A stretch of 64,000 nt of DNA, taken from assembly GCA_942492065.1 (NCBI GenBank), contig CALODV010000013.1:248001-312000 (forward strand). The letters run 5' to 3'. The notes below the pieces were generated by a model. It saw only the letters and a list, made by a program, of their open reading frames with translations, did no database searches and was not told the origin of the DNA. Shown piece after piece: positions 26,557 to 35,886 of the stretch. This DNA is from G963665815 sp942492065. GTDB taxonomy: Bacteria > Cloacimonadota > Cloacimonadia > Cloacimonadales > JAIOQZ01. The first letter of the stretch is position 1; every line of letters begins with the position of its first letter. Position numbers and translations under genes: made by a program.

Positions 26557-27021
26557 CTAGTAATCATCATTTTTCCGTTCAAAGCTACTGCATATCTCCT
26601 GAGAGTTTAATAACCCGATACAAAATCCGGCAACTACCAGCTTGGAGAAAAACAGAATCATATCATTAGCTGTAACTATAGTATACTCCATCCCGTTGAT
26701 GAAAATCATGGTATCTCTAAGAATGTAAAGTGATGCAGCAATTGTACCTGTAACCCCTGCCCAGAAATATCTTTTGAATATCCACCAGCTGCAAAGCACG
26801 AAGTAAACAGAGAATATCCCAATCCCGATAAATGGCTTTACAAAGTAAATACCAATATTTCCCAGAATACGACCAAACATTCTGAAGTAATCTTCAGGAT
26901 CGTTAAAATGGATAACATTAAGGCTATCACTGTCCATAAGGAAGTGAAGTAAATTTGCTATTCCACCTATTAGCAGAACACATGCTATTAAATTTATAAT
27001 TATTTCTTTGTATTTTCTCAT
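26557..27021 (-). CDS. Hypothetical integral membrane protein
   Basis: The product has 154 residues with about four hydrophobic segments (IIINLIACVLLIGGIANLL, IGIFSVYFVLCSWWIF, FWAGVTGTIAASLYIL, FFSKLVVAGFCIGLL) and a charged C-terminal tail. No family recognised. It stands alone between the oxidoreductase operon and the duplicated membrane-protein cluster. Confidence 0.5.
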   Translation of the reverse strand: MRKYKEIIINLIACVLLIGGIANLLHFLMDSDSLNVIHFNDPEDYFRMFGRILGNIGIYFVKPFIGIGIFSVYFVLCSWWIFKRYFWAGVTGTIAASLYILRDTMIFINGMEYTIVTANDMILFFSKLVVAGFCIGLLNSQEICSSFERKNDDY

Positions 27022-27456
27022 AATCCTGTGCTGTTAAATTAGATTTTGTCACGATATACTAAATCAATTTTTCATGTTCGGAAATTTAGTCAAGTTTATA
27101 TTTTTTAAAAGAGAGCTATTTGTGAATACACATTCAATACATTGCGCTGTAAAGAGATATAGACACACTTATAATATCCTCAATTAATAGCTAGATTATC
27201 ATGAAAATCCCTTCTCTTATGTAAGAAATTTGATCAATATCAGAAACCAGCCAGATAAATAACTATATCTTACCGTTCGATTGTTGAAAATAATTTTTCC
27301 ATGGGAAAACTATATCGTCAGCTCAATCTGTCACAATTGATGCCATTCTGACTATCCTACTGGTCACTTTCATAAATATAAATGACTATTCCGGTAGTCG
27401 CCACACCCCGCATACCTGCAACGAAGTTGTCCTGAGGTGCTTCCTAATAATGACAT
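27022..27456. other. Long non-coding spacer with a GC-richer patch
   Basis: No credible gene in about 435 bases. Most is AT-rich, but 27390-27450 is GC-richer and reads on the minus strand as a short stop-free piece (AGMRGVATTGIVIYIYE), which may be a relic of a lost gene; too short to identify. Confidence 0.35.
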
Positions 27457-27493
27457 AAAGAAAACAGGGCTACCGCATATGAACGGTAGCCCT
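27457..27493 (-). terminator. Terminator of the 27514 membrane-protein gene
   Basis: AGGGCTACCG (27466-27475) pairs perfectly with CGGTAGCCCT (27484-27493) around an 8-nt loop; on the minus strand it is followed by GTTTTCTTT. A damaged copy missing the outer arm lies behind the paralogous gene at 31067. Confidence 0.75.
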
Positions 27494-27513
27494 ATAAGAT
27501 CTCAATTGTCTAA

Positions 27514-27882
27514 TTAATTCATTCCTGATGATGCTTCTTCGCTCAGTTCCTTCCTTCTGCTCAGTTTAAGCAGCAGTGTAGAAACAGCAAAGCCGAACAA
27601 TGGGAGTATCAGCAATTCCACAAAGTAGATTTCTTTAATGAATACGGATAATCCACAAATTAATAGAACAGGCAGCAAATCAAGAAAAAACAACTTGATA
27701 TTCTTGTATACTTTCATCATTTTAAAATCATATACAAAACCGCATAGATATAAGAAAACTCTCCAGACATATCTGTTCTGTACCACCATATCAAATCTTT
27801 GCTTATCCATAAGAAACATTGCTGCCAAAAAGATAATTGATAATAATGTAATGATCCTTACAACCCAAATCAATGCTTTCAT
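27514..27882 (-). CDS. 122-aa membrane protein, copy A
   Basis: The product has 122 residues behind a GAGG ribosome site. It has two or three clear hydrophobic helices (WVVRIITLLSIIFLAAMFL, LLPVLLICGLSVFI, FVELLILPLFGFAVSTLLL) and a charged tail RRKELSEEASSGMN. It is nearly identical to the protein at 31067-31435 at both ends, but differs in the middle (about residues 41-68). It closes the secreted-protein cluster. No family recognised. Confidence 0.65.
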   Translation of the reverse strand: MKALIWVVRIITLLSIIFLAAMFLMDKQRFDMVVQNRYVWRVFLYLCGFVYDFKMMKVYKNIKLFFLDLLPVLLICGLSVFIKEIYFVELLILPLFGFAVSTLLLKLSRRKELSEEASSGMN

Positions 27883-28042
27883 TTTTTCCTCTCATATAAA
27901 TATCTATATGAAATAGATACTAATTATCTACTCCAAGAACATTATAACCTTCAGGTTTCCCAATCTGATAGCAGCCAATCTGCATTTACATGAACTTTCT
28001 GCAACACCAATGATAGCCTTAGTAACTCTTTGTAGACTGTCA

Positions 28043-28624
28043 TTATTTATTCATAATGCTCACCTGTCCATCTTTTATAACAATCATACTGTTATCATCC
28101 AAAATCCCATAATCTTCAGAATTAATATGCAATTTGCTACCGGAAACTTCTATTCCATAAGGTCCACATATGAAATACTCATACTTTACCTTGTCTTTCT
28201 CACCTATAATCATAAATGAGTTATTGTAAAAAGGATAAACAATGAGAGAAAAGCTTCCAATATTGACATTATTCGATATTTGATTTTCAATCGGGATTAC
28301 TCCATTAATCCTAACATTATCTAATACACTCAATTTTTCATCATCAACAAATAAAGAATCATTCTTTATTGAAATTTTGTTTTTCGACGCTACAATTCCA
28401 TAGAAATTACCATCAAACTTAATCAGTCCATTAGATATCATCAAACTTTTTTCGCCATATGTTATCATATCTATTTTTTTATAATCAGATACAATGGATT
28501 GAGTTGCAATACTATCCGTTTCCTCTTCAATGAAAATTTCATATTCTCCTACATTAACAGTTTCAACCGAAAATAATAGGGAGAAAACTATAAAAATCAG
28601 GAACACATATACTGTCTTTTTCAT
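28043..28624 (-). CDS. Hypothetical exported beta-rich protein
   Basis: The product has 193 residues. The signal peptide (KKTVYVFLIFIVFSLLFS) precedes a mature part of short repeated strand motifs (NGLIKFDGNFYGIVASKNKISIKND, IEVSGSKLHINSEDYGILDD), so it is probably a beta structure in the periplasm or outside. Its ATG overlaps the stop of the thioredoxin-like gene by one base (TGATG), so the two are translated together. Family unknown. Confidence 0.6.
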   Translation of the reverse strand: MKKTVYVFLIFIVFSLLFSVETVNVGEYEIFIEEETDSIATQSIVSDYKKIDMITYGEKSLMISNGLIKFDGNFYGIVASKNKISIKNDSLFVDDEKLSVLDNVRINGVIPIENQISNNVNIGSFSLIVYPFYNNSFMIIGEKDKVKYEYFICGPYGIEVSGSKLHINSEDYGILDDNSMIVIKDGQVSIMNK

Positions 28625-29190
28625 CAGTTACCCATCTCCTTTTCAATATTCTTTATTGATTTTTTTACTAAATCAATATCTCTTTGATAATCAGCAAAAC
28701 CTTCGACATGTATAATCCTGTTTCTTCTCATCACAACTAACCAAAAATTGCAATTACTATTGTTTTTCTTTAGAATCTCAGTATTTCTACCATCTGCATC
28801 AAAAAGGATTCTTGTATTATGCACAAGCAATGACTTTATTGCTCCAATTTTATTTTTCGTTTCTTTATGAAAATAGTCCTCAATCAATAAACAAGTTGAC
28901 AGTGAATCTTTTTCAGTATAGCTATTCAAAATGCTCAATAAACCTGAGTTACATGAAGAGCAAGTATAAACAGAAGTAACACACAGTAAGATTGCTCCAT
29001 CTTTTGTAAACAAAAGATCATCAGAGCTAACAATATTCATATCAGTATCAAAAATTGGAAACTTAAAAAACACAGTATCTACTAGCTCAGAAAAGTCACT
29101 TTTTCTTGTTATTTTTTCACTGTAGTCAATCTCAACAGCCATCATCCTTGCTATTGTTAATACCATTAATATAGAACAAATAAGTTTCAT
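28624..29190 (-). CDS. Exported thioredoxin-like protein
   Basis: The product has 188 residues with a signal peptide (KLICSILMVLTIARMMA). The core resembles a redoxin or thioredoxin fold: strand GAILLCVTSVYTCSSCNSGLLSIL with a CxxC pair (CSSC) at a helix start, later NTRILFDADGRN and WLVVMRRNRIIHVEGFAD, which match the late strands of TlpA/AhpC-like proteins. It probably handles disulfides or peroxide outside the cytoplasm. It overlaps both neighbouring genes by one base. Redoxin assignment is by motif only. Confidence 0.6.
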   Translation of the reverse strand: MKLICSILMVLTIARMMAVEIDYSEKITRKSDFSELVDTVFFKFPIFDTDMNIVSSDDLLFTKDGAILLCVTSVYTCSSCNSGLLSILNSYTEKDSLSTCLLIEDYFHKETKNKIGAIKSLLVHNTRILFDADGRNTEILKKNNSNCNFWLVVMRRNRIIHVEGFADYQRDIDLVKKSIKNIEKEMGN

Positions 29191-30344
29191 TATATCTCCA
29201 ATTTGTTTTCTACAAAGTAGATTGATCCACTTTTATTTTTAAATCCGGATAAGATCTTTCTATCAGCATCAAAATGAACAGGAATGAAATCAATTGGAAT
29301 CTTATACTCACTTTCATCACTATCTATCAATGACTTCACTATAATGAAACTTTCTTTACTTCCTTTTACTTCTTTAAGCTTCTTTGATCTTCTGTAATAA
29401 AGCAGCAAAACACCTTCTTCATTATCAATGAAGACCTTCTCTACTTGAGAATAAGTATCGAACTTACCAGGTTTAAAATTTTCCCGATTAATTATCTCAC
29501 GATCTTCTTTTCTGAGTTTTTTTATTGTGTCAATTGTCCCTATTCGCTTTTCTTGATTATCAGTGATATCAAAGACTTCTGTTCCATAAGAATTTACTGC
29601 TAATACCATATCCTTGTATTCTAATACAAAGATATTATTGTAAATGTTTTCTGTCTCGATAGACTCGAAAAGAGAAGCCCCCAATCTATCACTATCATCT
29701 ACATTATTGATAAATGAGAACATTTTCTTACTGTTGTCTTCTCTATAATCTGCACAGGATACTAACCTCTCAACTATTTTTATATCTTTGCTTTGAGGAT
29801 AGTTTACATCCAACATGATTTCGCCAATAGCTAACATCTTTGAGTCTAACTCAGATCCGCTAGGATTTGATAAATATATTTTGCTTTCATCAACCAAGAA
29901 CACAGGCGCTCGAGCTATATTATCAAGATTTATCGAGTAATCGAAAATCAATTTATCTTTTTGCAGATAAAAAACATTTATTCTTTGTGTTTTAATATCC
30001 ATTAAGAACAGTTTGGCATTATTTGAAATTGCTGAGAACAATATATTCACAGAACCATTCTTATATCCATCTTCGAATTTTATAGGTTTTGCGATATTTG
30101 TATTGGCATTATATAGAAAATACTCATCAGCGGTTATGGTTGCTGGGTTTATAGCTTTTACATCATCACTACTTTTTCTCAGTGATACAAAAATAAAATC
30201 TGAACTGTCTATCATTGTTGAACTGACAGAGTTAAAGTCTTGAACAGTATTAAGTACAAACAGTTCTCTTTCCATAACAAGCCCCATTCCATATATATAT
30301 GGCACACCAATGAAAATTGCTATCAAAGCAAAAATTACTTTCAT
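29190..30344 (-). CDS. Exported protein resembling a beta-propeller
   Basis: The product has 384 residues with a signal peptide ending near IYG. The rest shows recurrent strand pairs of the kind found in 6-bladed propellers: SSDFIFVSLRKSSD, LFLMDIKTQRINVFYL, ESKIYLSNPSG, DMVLAVNSYGTEVFDIT, DNEEGVLLLYYRRS, DRKILSGFKNKSGSIYFVEN. In Bacteroidota, comparable exported propellers occur beside small secreted peptides and thioredoxins. Second gene of the cluster after a 111-aa secreted protein; overlaps the redoxin gene by one base. Propeller fold is inference. Confidence 0.55.
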   Translation of the reverse strand: MKVIFALIAIFIGVPYIYGMGLVMERELFVLNTVQDFNSVSSTMIDSSDFIFVSLRKSSDDVKAINPATITADEYFLYNANTNIAKPIKFEDGYKNGSVNILFSAISNNAKLFLMDIKTQRINVFYLQKDKLIFDYSINLDNIARAPVFLVDESKIYLSNPSGSELDSKMLAIGEIMLDVNYPQSKDIKIVERLVSCADYREDNSKKMFSFINNVDDSDRLGASLFESIETENIYNNIFVLEYKDMVLAVNSYGTEVFDITDNQEKRIGTIDTIKKLRKEDREIINRENFKPGKFDTYSQVEKVFIDNEEGVLLLYYRRSKKLKEVKGSKESFIIVKSLIDSDESEYKIPIDFIPVHFDADRKILSGFKNKSGSIYFVENKLEI

Positions 30345-30409
30345 AAAAACTCCAATATGGGAGCTTTTGAAGCTCCCATATATTACTTTATCATTAAAGT
30401 GTGTTGATA

Positions 30410-30745
30410 CTAGTCAGTTTGATAGCTATCGTAAATCCCTCTTAATCGAACATACTCAGATCCACAATTTGTTCCATTGGGCACACAGATATAGTAAAGT
30501 AAATCTTTACCAACAACATAGTTTCCCATCTTCTGATTACCTAAAAGAGATTCCATTACATCCATTTGTGAGAAAATAGTTTCTTCTCCTTCATATGTTT
30601 CTGTCCCCTCGGTTGTAACCACGTACATAACTTCAATTCCTTTGGACTTATCGATATTGATTTCTAATGATTGAAATACTGGATCACCAGCCCAAATAAA
30701 AGCTGATAGAATAAGCATTGCTATAATAAAAATGTAAACTTTCAT
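30410..30745 (-). CDS. Small secreted protein with two C-terminal cysteines
   Basis: The product has 111 residues from the ATG at 30745 (GAGG ahead); the longer frame to 30829 has no signal-like start. Signal peptide KVYIFIIAMLILSAFIWAGD. The mature part has an acidic middle and ends with YYICVPNGTNCGSEYVRLRG, two Cys that could form a loop. First gene of the propeller/redoxin cluster, about 65 bp before the propeller gene. No family recognised. Confidence 0.5.
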   Translation of the reverse strand: MKVYIFIIAMLILSAFIWAGDPVFQSLEINIDKSKGIEVMYVVTTEGTETYEGEETIFSQMDVMESLLGNQKMGNYVVGKDLLYYICVPNGTNCGSEYVRLRGIYDSYQTD

Positions 30746-31066
30746 TTTTTCCTCTTCTTCTTCATTAAAGATTAAATACATAAAATGTGATAAAACTTGT
30801 AGATTTTCTTTCATCTGAGTTTCACACATACATTAAACAACATGCTCACGTAAGCGAGCAAATGAAACTATACTTCTTTTTTAAGTCAATATTTTTTTAG
30901 TAAAAAACTGTGGATATTTCCCATTTTCCGAGAAATTTTGAAATAATATCAGAGAACGGTGACTTCTTTCTTACAACGTCTTATTTCTCCTTTTATTTCT
31001 TAATTCTTCAAAGTCAATAACCTTGTCGCATATGAACAGTAGCCCTGTAATATCTCAATTGTCTAA
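30746..31066. other. Spacer with relic of a duplicated terminator
   Basis: About 320 bases without a gene. At 31025-31066 the sequence up to the downstream gene's stop matches 27470-27513 behind copy A, but the outer arm of the terminator hairpin is lost. A 7-bp hairpin (TGCTC...GAGCA, about 30844-30862) could act instead. The promoter of the small secreted protein must also lie here. Confidence 0.4.
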
Positions 31067-31435
31067 TTAATTCATTCCTGATGATGTTTCTTCGCTCAGT
31101 TCCTTCCTTCTGCTCAGTTTAAGCAGCAGTGTAGAAACAGCAAAGCCGAACAATGGGAGTATCAGCAATTCCACAAAGTAGATTTCTTTAATGAATACGG
31201 ATAATCCACAAATTAATAGAACAGGCAGCAAATCAAGGGAACATAGTATAAAACTTCTGTAAGTCTTCATTAATTTAATTTCATGCACAGAACCACATAA
31301 ATACAAGTAGATTCGCCAGACATATCTGTTCTGCACCACCATATCAAATCTTTGCTTATCAATAAGAAACATTGCTGCCAAAAAGATAATTGATAAAAAT
31401 GTGATGATCCTTACAACCCAAATCAATGCTTTCAT
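31067..31435 (-). CDS. 122-aa membrane protein, copy B (paralogue of copy A)
   Basis: The product has 122 residues. The first 40 and last 50 residues are almost the same as copy A (KALIWVVRIITFLSIIFLAA; LLPVLLICGLSVFIKEIYFV), while residues about 41-68 differ strongly (SVHEIKLMKTYRSFILCSL against FVYDFKMMKVYKNIKLFFL). DNA identity continues past the stop into the terminator region, so this is a recent duplication with a diverged or replaced centre. It lies upstream of the propeller/redoxin cluster, which the two copies bracket. Confidence 0.65.
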   Translation of the reverse strand: MKALIWVVRIITFLSIIFLAAMFLIDKQRFDMVVQNRYVWRIYLYLCGSVHEIKLMKTYRSFILCSLDLLPVLLICGLSVFIKEIYFVELLILPLFGFAVSTLLLKLSRRKELSEETSSGMN

Positions 31436-31661
31436 TTTTACTCCATTATATAATCTTAGTTAAAAAAGTGAATAGAATCAGTATCACAATCTGTTATATC
31501 CACCAGTTGATTAACACCAATGCTTATGCAAGCAAACCAACACAATGAAATTTTTCCATGTACGTCAAGTTAATCGTTATAAAGCCTGCTTTTCTATTAT
31601 TTCCCGAAAACGATTGACATAAAAACCGAGCTAAATCTCTTGTATCATTGGAGGTTTCTCA

Positions 31662-33461
31662 ATGAAGAAAACTAATATTAGAAACTTTTGTATAATAGCT
31701 CATATTGATCATGGTAAATCGACACTGGCTGACAGACTGCTCGAAACGACAAAAGTTATTGATGTTAACTCAGGAGTAGATCAGATACTCGACGATATGG
31801 ATCTGGAACGCGAAAGAGGGATTACAATAAAATCCCACGCCATCCGAATGCCGTACACACATAATGGTGAAGAATATATTCTTAACCTGATAGATACTCC
31901 CGGACACGTTGACTTTTCCTATGAAGTCTCAAGAAGTCTTGCTTCCTGCGAAGGTGCTCTGCTTCTCGTAGATGCTTCTCAAGGTATTGAAGCTCAGACA
32001 ATGAGCAACATGTATCTTGCTATGGAAAACAATCTGGAAATTGTCCCTGTTCTCAATAAGATAGATATACCAAATGCAGACATAGAAGGCGTTCTCCACG
32101 AGATTGAAGAAACTATCGGGATTGATTCCGAAGAAGTCTACAAAATCAGTGCAAAACAGAACATTGGTATTGAAGAACTGCTGGTTGGAGTTATCGAGAA
32201 GATACCATCACCTCAGGGTGACGAGAATCTTCCTCCTCAGGCATTGATTTTCGATTCTTATTATGATGTATACAGAGGCGTTGTCGTTCTTATTAGAATG
32301 TATGACGGTACTCTGAAAAAAGGTGATCAGATTAAATTCATGTCCAATGGCAAGTCATTCCTGATCGAAGAAATAGGGCATCTCGGTATAGTACTTGATC
32401 CGGGTGACCAGCTTTCCTCCGGTGAAGTGGGTTACATTATCGCAGGCATTAAAAACGTTGGTGATGCTATGGTCGGTGACACTGTTACTCTGAAGAAAAA
32501 CGGATGCGAAAAAGCACTTCCGGGATTTCAGGAACCAAAACCAATGGTATATTCGGGTATCTTCCCTATTAACGGAGATGATTATGAGAATCTGGTAGAT
32601 GCCATGGCAAAACTGGAACTTAATGATGCTTCTCTAGTATATGAGAAAGAAAACTCGCTTGCTCTCGGTTATGGATTCCGTTGCGGCTTCCTAGGTATGC
32701 TGCACCTGGAAATTGTTAAAGAAAGGTTGATGCGAGAATATAACATCCCTATTATCACTACAACTCCAAGTGTTAAGTTTGTGATAAAGCTCAACAATGG
32801 AGAAGAGATTATTGTCTACAATCCGGTTGATTTTCCTGATCCCGTGAATATTAATTATATTCTGGAACCGATAATGGATGTAGAGATTATTGTTCCTACG
32901 GAATATGTCGGTAATATAATGAAGATTACTCTGGATCGACGCGGTATTCAGAAAGACATGCAGTACATCGACGAAAAGAGAGTTGCTCTGCATTATGAAA
33001 TGCCGTTAATCGAAATAATTTTTGATTTCTATGATAAACTTAAATCAGTCAGCCGCGGCTATGCTTCCTTAGATTATTCTTTCCGCGAAAACAGGAAATC
33101 AAATATAGTTAAAGTTGATATTTTAATAAACAATGAAAAAGTTGATGCCATGTCATTCATGTGTCATGATGAGAAAGCTTACAACTGGGGTAAAAGTGTA
33201 ACAGAAACCCTGAGAGAAGTTATTCCGAGACACTTATTTAAAATTGCACTTCAGGCATCAATAGGCAGTAAAATCATTGCCAGATCTACTATTTCTGCAA
33301 TGAGAAAAAATGTGACTGCAAAATGCTATGGTGGTGACATCACCAGAAAGAAAAAGCTTCTTGAAAAACAAAAAGAAGGTAAAAAACGAATGAAGGAAGT
33401 TGGATCGGTTAATGTTCCTCAGGAAGCCTTCCTTGCTGTGCTTAAAACTGACAGAACCTAG
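31662..33461 (+). CDS. lepA: Elongation factor 4 (LepA GTPase)
   Basis: The 599 residues are the normal length. GTPase motifs are intact: AHIDHGKSTLADRLL (P loop), RERGITIK (switch I region), DTPGHVDF, and LNKIDIPNAD. Domains II, III and V follow, then the LepA-specific C-terminal domain (KRMKEVGSVNVPQEAFLAVL). It binds stalled ribosomes and promotes back-translocation. A TTGACA at 31614-31619 lies just upstream, and GGAGG-like GGAGGTTTCTCA precedes the ATG. It appears to be the first gene of an operon with the NYN and MATE genes. Confidence 0.97.
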   Translation: MKKTNIRNFCIIAHIDHGKSTLADRLLETTKVIDVNSGVDQILDDMDLERERGITIKSHAIRMPYTHNGEEYILNLIDTPGHVDFSYEVSRSLASCEGALLLVDASQGIEAQTMSNMYLAMENNLEIVPVLNKIDIPNADIEGVLHEIEETIGIDSEEVYKISAKQNIGIEELLVGVIEKIPSPQGDENLPPQALIFDSYYDVYRGVVVLIRMYDGTLKKGDQIKFMSNGKSFLIEEIGHLGIVLDPGDQLSSGEVGYIIAGIKNVGDAMVGDTVTLKKNGCEKALPGFQEPKPMVYSGIFPINGDDYENLVDAMAKLELNDASLVYEKENSLALGYGFRCGFLGMLHLEIVKERLMREYNIPIITTTPSVKFVIKLNNGEEIIVYNPVDFPDPVNINYILEPIMDVEIIVPTEYVGNIMKITLDRRGIQKDMQYIDEKRVALHYEMPLIEIIFDFYDKLKSVSRGYASLDYSFRENRKSNIVKVDILINNEKVDAMSFMCHDEKAYNWGKSVTETLREVIPRHLFKIALQASIGSKIIARSTISAMRKNVTAKCYGGDITRKKKLLEKQKEGKKRMKEVGSVNVPQEAFLAVLKTDRT

Positions 33462-33485
33462 AACTGAAATTGCAAAGGAGAAACA

Positions 33486-34316
33486 ATGAATAAAGGCGGA
33501 AACTTAAGAGTTGGAGTTTATGTTGATGTGTCTAATATTGCACTTAACGGCGGCTATGGAATACAATATGATGTCCTGAGAGAATTTGCCTGCCGTAACC
33601 GTGGAACGGCAATCCGACTTAATGCCTATGTTGCATATAATGCTGAAGAAGCAATACATAATAGTGAATATAAAAAGAAAGCTCTGAACTTCCATGCTGT
33701 ACTCAGAGATTACGGATATAAAGTAGTTATAAAACAGGTAAAATGGTTTGTTGATGAGAAAGGTCAGCTTTACGCAAAAGCAAATGCTGATCTTGATATG
33801 GCTGTTGATGCACTGATGCAGTCTGAGCGTCTGGACTATGTTCTGATGGTAACAGGAGACGGTGATTTTGTTCAGGTAGTAAGAGCTTTGCAGAGTAAAG
33901 GCTGCCGGGTAGAAGCTCTTGCTTTCGAGAACGTTTCACATGAACTGAGAAACGAAACTGACGTATTCTTTTCAGGGTATTCTGTTCCTGATCTGCTGCC
34001 AATCCAGAAAAACGAGGAATCACACATCAAATGGGGAGAACTGAACAGCAGAGTAAGAGGAATCTGTTATGCATACTACCACGACAAAGGATTTGGTTTC
34101 ATGCGAGTTATGAAACACCTTTCCGGAGGTACCTGGATAACTGACTCAAGAGATGAAGGCTCTCCATATATTACAGCTTTTGTTCACCACTCACAATTCC
34201 CTGAGGATATCGATCTCAAGCATCTTCCAAACAGGGAACAGATTTTTGAATTCAAGATTGTCGACAGTGAAAAAGGTATTCAGGCTGTTGATATCTCATC
34301 GGTATATCATTATTAA
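33486..34316 (+). CDS. NYN-domain (LabA/DUF88-type) protein with cold-shock-like C-terminus
   Basis: The product has 276 residues. The N-terminal NYN (PIN-like) domain shows the acidic residues of this nuclease-like fold: VGVYVDVSNI at the start, ADLDMAVDAL in the middle, and MVTGDGDFVQVVRALQSKG. After a linker near residue 175, the C-terminal part (RGICYAYYHDKGFGFMRV, ITAFVHHSQFP) has the spacing of a cold-shock/S1-like RNA-binding domain: KGFGFM plus FVHHS. This suggests RNA processing or decay. It lies 24 bp after lepA, and its stop overlaps the MATE start (TAATG). Confidence 0.85.
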   Translation: MNKGGNLRVGVYVDVSNIALNGGYGIQYDVLREFACRNRGTAIRLNAYVAYNAEEAIHNSEYKKKALNFHAVLRDYGYKVVIKQVKWFVDEKGQLYAKANADLDMAVDALMQSERLDYVLMVTGDGDFVQVVRALQSKGCRVEALAFENVSHELRNETDVFFSGYSVPDLLPIQKNEESHIKWGELNSRVRGICYAYYHDKGFGFMRVMKHLSGGTWITDSRDEGSPYITAFVHHSQFPEDIDLKHLPNREQIFEFKIVDSEKGIQAVDISSVYHY

Positions 34317-35746
34317 TGAAACAAAGCACTAATAATCTGACAGAAGGAAGCATTTTTGGTAATCTGATTAAACTCTCGTTACCGATAATGCTTTCTAATT
34401 TTGTTCAGGTTTTTTACAATTTAACAGATACTTTCTGGCTTGGAAAGCTGGGAGAAAAAGCAAAAGACGCAGTTGCCGTTACCGGACTGGCATTCCCGCT
34501 TGTTTTCTTTATCTCATCTTTCGCTGTAGGCTTTACTGTAGCCGGAACAGCTCTCATCTCTCGAGCAGTCGGGGAAAACAATCATGAAAAGGTCAAACTC
34601 GTTGCCGGTCAGTTTTTCATAATTACGATTCTATGTATGCTGACATTTGCTGTTTTAGGATATACGTGTCTTGACCCGATATTGAAATTTCTTGATACTC
34701 CTGAAGAAATCTTTGCTGATGCCAGTAAATACATCCTGATCATCCTGAACGGTATGATATTCATGTTTGTTTTTCTGAGTTATCAGAGCGGTGCTCATGG
34801 AGTTGGCGATACCTGGTCTCCGATGATCATCCAGCTTATTTCAATATCTATAAACTTTGTTCTGGATCCGCTATTAATATTCGGACTTGGATTCTTTCCG
34901 AGAATGGAAATATATGGGGCAGGTTACGCAACGCTGATTGCCAGAATATCTGCATCAATCCTGGCGGTATGGTTCCTGTACAGCAGAAACCGAATACTTA
35001 TACCTCATGTCTCAGATCTTAAACCTAGACTAAAGTTAATGCTGACTATTCTTAAAATAGCTATCCCGGCATCAGTATCACAATCTATAACCAGTTTTGG
35101 GTTTATACTTCTGCAGGGTTTCGTGAATACTTTCGGAACAGTGGTTATGAGTGCTTATTCAATCTGTAATAGGATGATTGGATTCTTTATGATGCCTGCC
35201 ATGGGTATAAGCAATGCTCTGGCTACAATTGTAGGTCAGAATCTTGGTGCAGAGAACGTAACCAGAGCTAAACACAGCTTTCATATTGCCCTGATAGCTG
35301 TTCTGGGATTTCTGGGCCTGGGAGGAATAATCCTCTTCACCTCCGGAACATACTTGACTCAGTTCTTCATCAACGATCCGGAAGTTGTAGCAATCGGGCA
35401 TACAATGTTCAAGATAGTTTCTCCCGCATCAGTCGTATTTGGAATAGTATTTGTTCTCTGGGGAGTTTTTAACGGTTCAGGTTATACACTACCGGTAATG
35501 GTAATAAATATAACAAGACTCTGGGTTTTGAGAATACCGCTCACATATATTATATCCGGCAAAGCTGCAGAAATACTTGAGCGATATAATGTTATCATGC
35601 CTGGTTTTATGAACAGTGTTATTTTGGATTCAGAACCATACAATTCCTTGTGGTATGCAATGCTGATTTCCAATATTGTAACAGCTTTCCTTGGGATATA
35701 TCTGTATGTAAAAGGTAAGTGGATGCACATCAAACATGACTATTAG
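34316..35746 (+). CDS. MATE family efflux transporter
   Basis: The product has 476 residues with about twelve membrane segments. The N-terminal LSLPIMLSNFVQVFYNLTDTFWLGKLG and the internal homologous LKIAIPASVSQSITSFGFILLQGFVN are the two half-repeats of MATE transporters. It exports cationic drugs or metabolites by ion antiport. It is coupled to the NYN gene by a one-base overlap. Substrate unknown. Confidence 0.93.
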   Translation: MKQSTNNLTEGSIFGNLIKLSLPIMLSNFVQVFYNLTDTFWLGKLGEKAKDAVAVTGLAFPLVFFISSFAVGFTVAGTALISRAVGENNHEKVKLVAGQFFIITILCMLTFAVLGYTCLDPILKFLDTPEEIFADASKYILIILNGMIFMFVFLSYQSGAHGVGDTWSPMIIQLISISINFVLDPLLIFGLGFFPRMEIYGAGYATLIARISASILAVWFLYSRNRILIPHVSDLKPRLKLMLTILKIAIPASVSQSITSFGFILLQGFVNTFGTVVMSAYSICNRMIGFFMMPAMGISNALATIVGQNLGAENVTRAKHSFHIALIAVLGFLGLGGIILFTSGTYLTQFFINDPEVVAIGHTMFKIVSPASVVFGIVFVLWGVFNGSGYTLPVMVINITRLWVLRIPLTYIISGKAAEILERYNVIMPGFMNSVILDSEPYNSLWYAMLISNIVTAFLGIYLYVKGKWMHIKHDY

Positions 35747-35827
35747 TAAAACATGAAGTTTTTCAAATCGACATTTTTTTATCAAGTAATAATTCTAAAA
35801 AATTACACCACAAAACAATAAAGTCCA

Positions 35828-35855
35828 TTGACAAAAAAGATGTTTGTATTATAAT
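35828..35855 (+). promoter_or_regulatory. Near-consensus sigma-70 promoter
   Basis: Perfect TTGACA (35828-35833) and perfect TATAAT (35850-35855) with a 16-bp spacer, about 30 bp before the start codon at 35887. It is the clearest promoter in the window. Confidence 0.8.
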
Positions 35856-35886
35856 TGTTCAATAAAGAAACGTAATGAGGAATATA

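Noticed and set aside
30410..30745. NVEALA-type leader peptide
   Set aside because: The neighbourhood is similar, but the signature residues are absent.
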